5,178 nt of DNA from NAT127 sp041655035 (lineage in GTDB: Bacteria; Pseudomonadota; Gammaproteobacteria; Pseudomonadales; Porticoccaceae), in contig JBAZCN010000194.1 in assembly GCA_041655035.1 (NCBI GenBank), forward strand, positions 1 through 5,178, read 5' to 3'. The position numbers and the translations under genes are program-made. Below, piece by piece: positions 1 to 5,178 of this stretch. The notes below the pieces were generated by a model. That model worked only from the letters and a program-made list of their open reading frames with translations, searched no databases and was not told where the DNA came from. Position 1 is the stretch's first letter, and every line of letters starts with the position of its first letter.

Positions 1-105
1 CTCCAGAGTGCGTCTGCCGATACCGGTGAGATCGGAGAGTTTGTTGCCGCCGCCCACGGCCTCGGCGCAAGCCCTGATTCTATCGCCCAGCGTTTCGCAG
101 TTCAT
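1..105 (-). CDS. N-terminal fragment of a CI/c-type helix-turn-helix repressor (runs off left edge)
   Basis: Read on the minus strand, an ATG at 105-103 opens a frame that continues to the window edge (35 codons). The peptide begins MNCETLGDRIRACAEA and continues through a GGGNKLSDLTGIGRRTLE segment. The 'TLGDRIR' opening followed by 'LSDLTGIGRRTLE' is the layout of XRE/CI-like phage repressors: helix 1, then a helix-turn-helix with turn 'TGIG' and recognition helix starting 'RRTLE'. A GGAG lies 8 nt upstream of the ATG, and no other ATG, GTG or TTG codon lies in frame in the roughly 85 bases upstream, which fixes the start. The gene diverges from the Ner-like gene at 302. In Mu-like phages the c repressor sits opposite ner in the same way, so a lysogeny-type repressor is the favoured reading. 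The C-terminal part (oligomerisation or S24 peptidase domain, if any) is outside the window. A host-encoded XRE regulator is the alternative. Confidence 0.68.
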   Translation of the reverse strand, partial: MNCETLGDRIRACAEAVGGGNKLSDLTGIGRRTLE

Positions 106-113
106 AGCCTGCG

Positions 114-117
114 CTCC
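114..117 (-). promoter_or_regulatory. Ribosome binding site of the leftward repressor
   Basis: The plus-strand CTCC reads GGAG on the minus strand and lies 8 nt before the ATG at 105-103. It supports that start codon for the partial repressor gene. Confidence 0.55.
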
Positions 118-163
118 GCAGTGCGGCTGCGAAATAAATTGCTCATCTTTAAGCCTCTTAACG

Positions 164-184
164 CATTGTTTTTCCATTGTTTTT
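164..184. repeat. Tandem direct repeat CATTGTTTTT, possible operator
   Basis: CATTGTTTTT occurs at 164-173 and again, identically, at 175-184 with one base between them, giving an 11-bp period close to one helical turn. It sits between two divergent DNA-binding-protein genes, where repressor and Ner operators would be expected. The spacing would put two protein copies on the same face of the helix. An operator role is inferred; the repeat itself is plain in the sequence. Confidence 0.5.
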
Positions 185-192
185 GGAAAAAC
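179..192. repeat. Inverted repeat GTTTTT-GG-AAAAAC
   Basis: A perfect 6-bp inverted repeat with a 2-bp centre overlaps the second copy of the direct repeat. A dyad this short with a 2-nt centre makes a poor RNA hairpin, so a DNA-level site such as a repressor dyad is more likely than a terminator. A/T-tracts of this type also bend DNA. Confidence 0.4.
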
Positions 193-238
193 TTGCGCTT
201 TTGTGCATGACTCTTTAGCATTTTGCGAAAGTTTATGC

Positions 239-266
239 TTGATACCTTGAAAATATTTGCTATGTT
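239..266 (+). promoter_or_regulatory. Sigma70-like promoter for the Ner-like gene
   Basis: A -35 element TTGATA (239-244, five of six consensus bases) is separated by 16 bp from a -10 element TATGTT (261-266). A TG at 258-259 gives an extended -10 (TGnTATGTT). Transcription would start near 273, leaving a leader of about 30 nt that contains the GAGGA ribosome binding site. This is the best-looking promoter in the window. The repeats at 164-192 lie upstream of it, so they could act on this promoter by looping or could control the leftward repressor gene. Confidence 0.5.
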
Positions 267-290
267 TACTCCGCTGCCGGTCATGGACAT

Positions 291-295
291 GAGGA
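291..295 (+). promoter_or_regulatory. Ribosome binding site that decides the GTG start
   Basis: GAGGA lies 6 nt before the GTG at 302. The nearby ATG codons at 283 and 289 are in a different frame from the Ner-like protein, so this site and the family alignment together select GTG. Confidence 0.6.
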
Positions 296-301
296 CAAAC
301 A

Positions 302-628
302 GTGAAGTTAGACGCAAAAACCAAGCTGCTTTTGCAGGATCGGGACAAACGTTGGGCATGGATCACTTATCAGCTGCACCTGGACAACTCGTCCATTGCG
401 CAGGTGGCCAGGGATGCCGGCATCAGGTCGCAGACCCTGGCCAGCGTCAAGCGCAACCCCTACCCCAAGATGGAGAAGATATTGGCGGACAGGCTCGGCG
501 TGGGGGTCACGGAACTGTTCCCGGACCGCTACACCGAGGATGGCCTGCCGCGGCGGATGTTCCCCTCCCGCAGTGTCTACTGTCTTGGTCGTAAGCATAT
601 CACTGATGCGGCCGGCGGCAATGGTTAG
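302..628 (+). CDS. Ner/Nlp-family (SfsB-like) helix-turn-helix DNA-binding protein
   Basis: This is a 108-residue protein with a GTG start and a TAG stop. It has the Ner-family signature: a tryptophan-containing first helix (W18-A-W20-I, where the family usually has 'W.P.DI.AAL'), then S31-IAQVARDAG-I41, then the recognition helix S43-QTLASVKR, then N52-P-Y-P-K56 (compare 'RPWPK' in the family), then EKILADRLGV and ELFPDRY77 (compare 'IWPSRY'). Ner proteins of Mu-like phages bind the early operator region and damp early and repressor transcription. Bacterial Nlp/SfsB homologues are domesticated relatives. The divergent CI-like gene supports a phage-type origin. About 30 residues follow the conserved 'PDRY', making it longer than phage Ner (about 75 residues); the end of that tail looks unconserved. 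No transposase A/B genes follow, so it is either a remnant or a domesticated regulator. The family call is firm; targets are unknown. Confidence 0.87.
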   Translation: MKLDAKTKLLLQDRDKRWAWITYQLHLDNSSIAQVARDAGIRSQTLASVKRNPYPKMEKILADRLGVGVTELFPDRYTEDGLPRRMFPSRSVYCLGRKHITDAAGGNG

Positions 629-647
629 CTAAGGGGCCGGAACTTTA

Positions 648-752
648 GGGTCAATACATAAAGTGTTGATGCACATCAACCCTTTACTCTTTTGCTGTAG
701 TCGATCTTGCTATTGATCTGGCAACCCCATAAGGTGGCGCACTTTTTGACCC
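648..752. repeat. Widely spaced inverted repeat GGGTCAA / TTGACCC
   Basis: GGGTCAA at 648-654 is matched by its reverse complement TTGACCC at 746-752. Nearby AAAGTG (660-665) is likewise matched by CACTTT (740-745). The arms bracket the FNR/Anr-type box and the likely promoter of the long gene. Distant paired sites could bind a regulator or pair in a long leader RNA, but seven-base arms about 90 bp apart could arise by chance. Confidence 0.25.
660..685. promoter_or_regulatory. FNR/Anr/Dnr-type box inside a 26-bp imperfect palindrome
   Basis: Positions 666-679 read TTGAT-GCAC-ATCAA, an exact match to the TTGAT-N4-ATCAA consensus of FNR, Anr and Dnr regulators. The symmetry extends outward to 12-bp arms (660-671 and 674-685) with a single mismatch at 664/681. 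The box centre is about 111 bp upstream of the ATG at 784. Activation from the usual -41.5 position would put the start near 714, but the matching -10 region (around 702-708) is weak. TATTGA at 711-716 is another -10 candidate, which would put the box near -50. The same palindrome followed by a T-rich run (683-693) could also act as a weak terminator for the Ner-like gene, so the role is not settled. Confidence 0.5.
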
Positions 753-770
753 CAATACAAACAAGGAAAC

Positions 771-774
771 GGAG
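771..774 (+). promoter_or_regulatory. Ribosome binding site of the surface-protein gene
   Basis: GGAG lies 9 nt before the ATG at 784. The frame upstream is closed by TAA at 730-732 with no ATG, GTG or TTG between, so 784 is the only credible start. A signal peptide begins directly from it. Confidence 0.65.
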
Positions 775-783
775 AAAAGGAAG

Positions 784-915
784 ATGCAGGTTGCTGCCGC
801 AGAAGTGTGTCCAAAGCGTGTTGACAGATTCAGGGGACGAGCCTGGCTGGCCGGGCTGATCGGTCCGGCAATGATGTCGTTGGCGCTGCTGGCCGCGCCG
901 GCGGCGGTGAACGCG
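784..915 (+). other. Sec-type signal peptide of the surface protein
   Basis: The first 44 residues have a basic n-region (K11, R12, R15, R17, R19), a hydrophobic core from about A20 to V42 (including AMMSLALLAAPAAV) and a V42-N-A44 motif before A45, which fits signal peptidase I cleavage between 44 and 45. The n-region is somewhat long. C9 lies well ahead of the hydrophobic core and there is no lipobox at the cleavage site, so a lipoprotein is unlikely. Confidence 0.8.
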
Positions 916-3900
916 GCGCCGACGGTGAGCCTCACCAAGACGCCGCCGGCGTCCGGATCGGTGCCTTCCGGGCAGGATTTCAACTACAACTTCGCCTGGA
1001 GTTGCCCCGGGACGGTGACGCCGCGGGACGACTGCGCCAATATGCGGATCGTCGAAACCCTGCCACTCGAGCTCGAGGCCACGGCCCTGCCCGCGCCGGC
1101 CGGCAGCCTGGTCAAAACCTGTGTGCAGAACAGCGCGGGCGACCCCGCGCCCGACTACGCCACCTGCTCCCAGCCGCCGGTATCGGTTGGCAGTCCCACG
1201 CCGGCCGGCGCCATCCTTCATTTTATTTTTGAACTCACCGTCCAGGCCGGCCAGTCCGGCAGCTTCCAGGTGGCGACGCGCTTCCCCGGCGGCACCACCG
1301 ACGATGGCACCGCCGTGGTCAACACCGCGACCATCCGCGCGGAGTGCAGCGCGGCGGGACTGAGCGCCGATCCGGGCTGCCAGCCCAGCGAGACAACGGC
1401 GACCAGCAATCCGGTCACCGCCACCGCCGACGACCGGGTGGGGATCGCCAAGGCGGTGCTGGGCACCGCCGGGCCGGCGGGCTACAACACGACCTACCGT
1501 ATCACGGTGCGTCCACACCCCGACGGCGACGCCACCAACTGGCTGGCGCCGGACAATGTGGTGGTGACGGATACCCTGCCGGCGGGCGCGACCTTCGTGT
1601 CGGGCAATCCGGTGCCGGCCGCAGGCGATGGCTCCGCAGGCAATCCGCTGACCTGGAATCTCGGCACGCTCAACGCGGCCAGCCATATCGACGTGACGGT
1701 GAATTATCCGGCCGGCCCCCAGAACGAAGGCGCCAACGCCTCAAAGACCAACAGCGCGACGGTCAGCTATGAGATCGAGGAGCCGCAAAGCCGGTCGACC
1801 GAGGTCACGCATACCCTGCAGGCAGCCAATCCCGGGGTCGGCGGTTCCAGCAAGACCAACAGCGATCACGATAATATCGTCAACCCGGGCCAGTCGCTGA
1901 GCTATACGGTGACGGCCAGCAACAGCGGCAATATCCCCTTGGGGCTGAGGATCGACGATACCTTGCCCCAGGTCTGCGCGGCGGACAGCTTCACCATCCA
2001 GGCCGATGCGACGCGGCTCACGGTCTACGATCAGAATGACATTGCTTTCGCGGGATTCAATGGCATTGCCCCGACGGGCACCAACTTTACCGCAGCCACT
2101 ATTGGCGCCAACAATAGCAGTACTTTCATAAAGCGTATCGACGTCGAGTACGGCAATGCCGGCAACCCGATAGTGGCCGTCGGCGCCAACCGCACCCTGG
2201 TGGTGGCCTGTACCGCCAGGGCCGCGGACTGGTCCGGCGCCAGCTACCTGCCGCAGACGGCGAACCTGGTCAACACCGCGACGATCACCAGCGCCAACGG
2301 CGCCAATACGTCATCGGTGACCCGCACCAGCGCGGTGACGGTGCGCGGCGCGGGCGAGGTGCCCAGCATTGCGCCGCGGGCGGTGAAAACGGCACCCGGC
2401 GGACAGACCGCGCCGGGCGCCAATGTGACCTTTTCCATTCGCATGGAGAACGCCGGCGGCTACAGTTCCGAGCTGGAGCAGGTGGCGATGATCGATCCGG
2501 TGTTCGCCGACCTGCTGCCGGAGGGGATGACCTTCGTCAGCTCGGCGAGGACCGCGGGTTCCGCCTCGTGCTCCGCCGATCCGGAGATCCATGTCATTGC
2601 CGACTACAACAGTACCGGGCGCACCCTGGTGGTGTGGGACTGGGCGGGCAAGGGTTGTGCGCTCGACCGGGGAGAATTCGCGACCTACAACCTGGTCGCC
2701 ACCGTTGGCGATACCACCCTGGGCGGCGAGCGCGCCAACCAGGTGGCGTTTCTCGGTTCCGCCAATCCCGGCGACACCGTGTCCACCCAGTTCTGTGCGG
2801 CGACCGGCGGCTTCGTCGGTAATCTCATCACCGGCACCCTGAACGGCGCCAGCGGCACCGCGGGCAGCGCACGCTGCCATGCCGGCGACACCACCTTCGC
2901 CGTGCAGCGGGTGACCGAAGTCGCCTCCCGCAAGGGGGTGAAGGGCAGCCTGGACAGCGGCTGGCTCTACAGCCCGGACGCCCCGGATATCGTCGGCCGC
3001 AACGTTCACGAGCAATCGGTATTCTGGCGCCTGGAAATCGACAACACCGCCAACGTGCCGCTCGACAACATCGAGTTGATCGATATCGTGCCGTTCGATG
3101 CGGCATCCAATCCCGGCGGCACCACCAACAGCGGGGTGGGGACGGGCGCGGTTCTGGGCACCGCCTGGTCGCCGCGCTTTACCGCGCCGATCGATCCCGC
3201 GGCGGGCGGGGCGCCTGCGGGCACCAAGGTCTACTACACCCAGGCGCCCAATCCGTGCCGCGACACCATCGTCGCGGTGGCCGGCTGCAACCCGATGTCG
3301 ACGCTGGCCGACGGCGTGGCGCTCAGTGATGAAACGGTGGTGCCCGCCGCCGGCCAGGCCGGCCAGTGGTCCACCCGGTTGCCCAACGATCCGAGCCGGG
3401 TGCGCGCGTTCCGCATCGTCTACCCCACCGACCATGTGGTCAATCCTGGCGAGACCCTGCGTTTCGAGTTCCCGATGTTCGTGCCGCAAGGCGCGCCGAT
3501 TTCCGATTGCGGCGCGGAGGCCGACGACAGTTGCAGCAACGTCGCCTGGAACACCTTCGGTTTTGGCTACCGGGAGGCGGACATCGATCTGCGCAACCAT
3601 TCTGCGCCGACCCGGGTGGGCGTCATCGTCCAGCCGGCCACGGTCGACACTGCGTCGCTCGGTGATTTCGTGTGGCACGACACCAATGAGGACGGTATCC
3701 AGGACGAGAGCGAAAAGCCCAACGGCATCAACGACGTGCTGGTCGAGCTGTTCCGCGACAGCGATGGCGACGGCGTGCCCGACGAGTTGATCGCCAGCAC
3801 CACCACGACCAACGATCCGGATACCGGGCTGCCCGGATGGTACCGTTTCTCCGGCCTCGAGCCGACGGGGCCGACGGATCGCTACCTGGTCCGCTTCCAC

Positions 3901-5178
3901 CGGCCCGAGGACATGATCGGCTCGCCGTCCAACAGCGGCGGCGATGATGCCGACTCCGACGGTATCCCCGAGAACGGTGACCATGAAACCGCCGCCTATT
4001 TCGATGTCACCGGTATCGAACTGGCCCCCGGCGAGCACGATCCGACCATCGACCAGGGCTTCTATCACAATCCGCCGAGGTTCAGCCTGGGCAACCGGGT
4101 GTGGTACGACGTGAACAACGACGGCCTCGACAACGATGGCAGCGGCGCCGAACCTGGTTCGAGCCGCGGCGTGCCCGGCATCGAGGTGGAGCTGTGGCAG
4201 GTCGATGGCGACGGCAATCCCGTGGGTGGGTCGCCGCTGGCGACGCAAACCACCAACAGCACCGGTCATTACCTGTTCGTCGGCCTCGACGAAGGGACCT
4301 ATATCGTGGTGCTGCCCGCCGGCAACTTCGGGCCGGGACAGCCGTTGCACGGCCTGTCGCCCAGCGATCATGTGGTCGAAGGGGACTCCGATCTCGACGC
4401 CAACAACCACGGCGCGGCGCTGGCGGATGCGCTGGGCGTGATTCCCGCGAACGCGGTGGTATCGAGCCTGGTGACCCTGGGCCCGCTGCCCGGCGACGAG
4501 CCGGTCGACGAGATCGGCGAAAAGGGGCCGGAGCAGACTCCCGGCTACTATGACCGCAATGCCGACACCCGCTCCAATCTCACCATCGATTTCGGTTTCT
4601 ACAACGAGGCCGTACTGGAGGTGGAGAAAACCGCCTACCTGGGCCATACCGGCGGCGCGGGCTGTGTCGCCGCTGTCGATCCGCTGGTGATCGTCGATCC
4701 GGTGGCGGGCAACGACAAGGCGGTGACCTGGTGCTTCACCCTCACCAACGGCGGTTCCCTGGCGCTGGATAACCCGGTGTTCACCGACAGCCAGCTCGGC
4801 GTGACGCCCGGCGACCAGGCGCTGGTGGTCGGGCCGGTCAGCGGCAGCCTGCCGCTGGCCCCCGGGGCGTCGGCGATCTGGTATGTGCAGGCGACCCACA
4901 ATGCCAGCATGGTCAATGATGTCCAGGTCACCATGACCCGCGAGGATGAGCCCGAGCCGGTGGTATCCGGTGAAGACCGGGAGGTGGTGCTGGCCTATCT
5001 CAGCGATCCACTGCTCGGTATCAAGGGCGGCACATTCGACCAACGGGGCTTCATCGAGTGGCGGATGGTGTGGATCAACAAGTCTCTCATCGCGGCGGAG
5101 GACGTGGTGATCAGCGACGCCATCCGCGCCGGCATGACCTTCGTCGACGGTAGCCTCGTCTGCGAGGCGCGGGGATCG
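784..5178 (+). CDS. Large exported DUF11 / SdrD B-like multidomain surface protein (3' end outside window)
   Basis: One uninterrupted frame of 1465 codons runs from the ATG to the last base of the window, so the protein is C-terminally incomplete. Residues 1-44 form a signal peptide. Residues 45 to about 955 hold roughly five DUF11/Ig-like beta-sandwich units, shown by recurring 'NPGQSLSYTVTASNSGN' (367-383), 'APGANVTFSIRMENAGG' (543-559), 'VVTDTLPAGATFVSG' (260 onward), 'LPEGMTFVSS' (578-587) and 'WRLEIDNTANVPL' (748-760). Two SdrD B-like domains follow (about 957-1094 and 1100-1273), then further DUF11-like sequence with 'ISDAIRAGMTFVDGS' (1443-1457). Such proteins act outside the cell as adhesins, stalks or envelope components; no catalytic motif is visible. 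Nineteen cysteines in the mature part, clustered in pairs, fit an oxidising compartment. The gene probably forms its own transcription unit 155 bp after the Ner-like gene. The anchor or secretion signal would lie in the missing C-terminus, so substrate and partners are unknown. Confidence 0.9.
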   Translation, partial: MQVAAAEVCPKRVDRFRGRAWLAGLIGPAMMSLALLAAPAAVNAAPTVSLTKTPPASGSVPSGQDFNYNFAWSCPGTVTPRDDCANMRIVETLPLELEATALPAPAGSLVKTCVQNSAGDPAPDYATCSQPPVSVGSPTPAGAILHFIFELTVQAGQSGSFQVATRFPGGTTDDGTAVVNTATIRAECSAAGLSADPGCQPSETTATSNPVTATADDRVGIAKAVLGTAGPAGYNTTYRITVRPHPDGDATNWLAPDNVVVTDTLPAGATFVSGNPVPAAGDGSAGNPLTWNLGTLNAASHIDVTVNYPAGPQNEGANASKTNSATVSYEIEEPQSRSTEVTHTLQAANPGVGGSSKTNSDHDNIVNPGQSLSYTVTASNSGNIPLGLRIDDTLPQVCAADSFTIQADATRLTVYDQNDIAFAGFNGIAPTGTNFTAATIGANNSSTFIKRIDVEYGNAGNPIVAVGANRTLVVACTARAADWSGASYLPQTANLVNTATITSANGANTSSVTRTSAVTVRGAGEVPSIAPRAVKTAPGGQTAPGANVTFSIRMENAGGYSSELEQVAMIDPVFADLLPEGMTFVSSARTAGSASCSADPEIHVIADYNSTGRTLVVWDWAGKGCALDRGEFATYNLVATVGDTTLGGERANQVAFLGSANPGDTVSTQFCAATGGFVGNLITGTLNGASGTAGSARCHAGDTTFAVQRVTEVASRKGVKGSLDSGWLYSPDAPDIVGRNVHEQSVFWRLEIDNTANVPLDNIELIDIVPFDAASNPGGTTNSGVGTGAVLGTAWSPRFTAPIDPAAGGAPAGTKVYYTQAPNPCRDTIVAVAGCNPMSTLADGVALSDETVVPAAGQAGQWSTRLPNDPSRVRAFRIVYPTDHVVNPGETLRFEFPMFVPQGAPISDCGAEADDSCSNVAWNTFGFGYREADIDLRNHSAPTRVGVIVQPATVDTASLGDFVWHDTNEDGIQDESEKPNGINDVLVELFRDSDGDGVPDELIASTTTTNDPDTGLPGWYRFSGLEPTGPTDRYLVRFHRPEDMIGSPSNSGGDDADSDGIPENGDHETAAYFDVTGIELAPGEHDPTIDQGFYHNPPRFSLGNRVWYDVNNDGLDNDGSGAEPGSSRGVPGIEVELWQVDGDGNPVGGSPLATQTTNSTGHYLFVGLDEGTYIVVLPAGNFGPGQPLHGLSPSDHVVEGDSDLDANNHGAALADALGVIPANAVVSSLVTLGPLPGDEPVDEIGEKGPEQTPGYYDRNADTRSNLTIDFGFYNEAVLEVEKTAYLGHTGGAGCVAAVDPLVIVDPVAGNDKAVTWCFTLTNGGSLALDNPVFTDSQLGVTPGDQALVVGPVSGSLPLAPGASAIWYVQATHNASMVNDVQVTMTREDEPEPVVSGEDREVVLAYLSDPLLGIKGGTFDQRGFIEWRMVWINKSLIAAEDVVISDAIRAGMTFVDGSLVCEARGS
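3652..4065 (+). other. SdrD B-like domain 1, putative calcium-binding
   Basis: Residues about 957-1094 open with the family hallmark LGDFVWHDTNEDGIQDESE (959-977), whose D966-x-N968-x-D970-G-x-x-D974 spacing resembles an EF-hand-type loop. A second acidic loop, D992-S-D994-G-D996-G-V-P-D1000, and a third, D1055-A-D1057-S-D1059-G, follow. The unit ends with 'IDQGFY' (1089-1094). In staphylococcal Sdr proteins, B repeats bind calcium and stiffen a stalk; the same role here is inferred. Confidence 0.75.
4081..4602 (+). other. SdrD B-like domain 2, longer and diverged
   Basis: Residues 1100-1273 repeat the pattern: FSLGNRVWYDVNNDG (1100-1114), 'GVPGIEVELWQVDGDGN', 'TTNSTGHYLFVGLDEGTYIVVLP' spread over 1156-1178, and a closing 'IDFGFY' (1268-1273). 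The D1109-x-N1111-x-D1113-G and D1141-G-D1143-G-N1145 loops could hold calcium. It is about 35 residues longer than domain 1, with an insertion after residue 1180 rich in Asp, Glu, Gly and Pro. Confidence 0.75.

Noticed and set aside
102..359. An 85-codon minus-strand frame across the divergent intergenic region
   Set aside because: It would span the promoter and operator-like repeats and overlap both the repressor start and the Ner-like gene. No family features are visible.
223..594. A 123-codon plus-strand frame overlapping the Ner-like gene
   Set aside because: It starts in the AT-rich promoter region and overlaps the Ner-family frame, which has convincing homology features. The out-of-frame translation shows no domain.
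1066..1077. The 12-bp perfect palindrome CTCGAGCTCGAG
   Set aside because: It encodes ordinary residues within the long gene, and such palindromes from Leu/Glu codon runs are common in GC-rich DNA. There is no sign of a regulatory role.
676..1686. A 336-codon minus-strand frame overlapping the start of the long gene
   Set aside because: The translation is rich in R, G, H and A with no motif or domain, and it lies antisense to the start and first domains of the surface protein. It is a shadow frame.
3098..3790. A 230-codon plus-strand frame inside the long gene
   Set aside because: It is an alternative frame with proline- and arginine-rich noise. The overlapping frame from 784 carries clear DUF11 and SdrD B-like motifs.
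2311..5043. A 910-codon stop-free frame on the minus strand
   Set aside because: It lies wholly antisense to the signal-peptide-bearing plus-strand gene. Its translation is an Arg/His/Gly/Ala-rich composition without recognisable domains, typical of the reverse complement of GC-rich coding DNA.

Overview
The window looks like a piece of a high-GC proteobacterial chromosome. The coding DNA is GC-rich, the long gene begins with a Gram-negative-style Sec signal peptide, and a consensus FNR/Anr-type box (TTGAT-N4-ATCAA) lies upstream of it. I cannot name the species. A gammaproteobacterium is plausible but is an inference.

Layout. (1) Positions 1-105, minus strand: the first 35 codons of a helix-turn-helix regulator resembling the N-terminus of phage CI/c-type repressors; the rest lies left of the window. 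(2) Positions 106-301: an AT-rich divergent intergenic region. It holds a tandem 10-bp direct repeat, an adjoining inverted repeat and a good sigma70-like rightward promoter, and looks like an operator/promoter switch. (3) Positions 302-628, plus strand: a small Ner/Nlp-family DNA-binding protein with a GTG start. A leftward repressor opposite a rightward Ner is the early-control arrangement of Mu-like transposable phages, but no transposase follows here. (4) Positions 629-783: intergenic, with a 26-bp imperfect palindrome containing the FNR/Anr-type box, then the ribosome binding site of the next gene. (5) Positions 784-5178, plus strand: one continuous reading frame of 1465 codons that is still open at the right edge.

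The long gene dominates the window. It encodes an exported, multi-domain surface protein: a signal peptide, about five DUF11/Ig-like beta-sandwich units, two SdrD B-like domains with Asp/Asn-rich putative calcium loops, then more DUF11-like sequence. It is cut off by the window, so its length, anchor and secretion route are unknown. GC-rich sequence also leaves long stop-free frames on the opposite strand, one of 910 codons at 2311-5043, but these are shadows.

How the parts may relate: the regulator pair probably forms its own switch (phage-derived or domesticated). The surface-protein gene has its own upstream region and possibly oxygen- or NO-responsive control. Nothing in the sequence shows that the switch controls the surface protein. 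I see no rRNA, tRNA, CRISPR array or insertion sequence.
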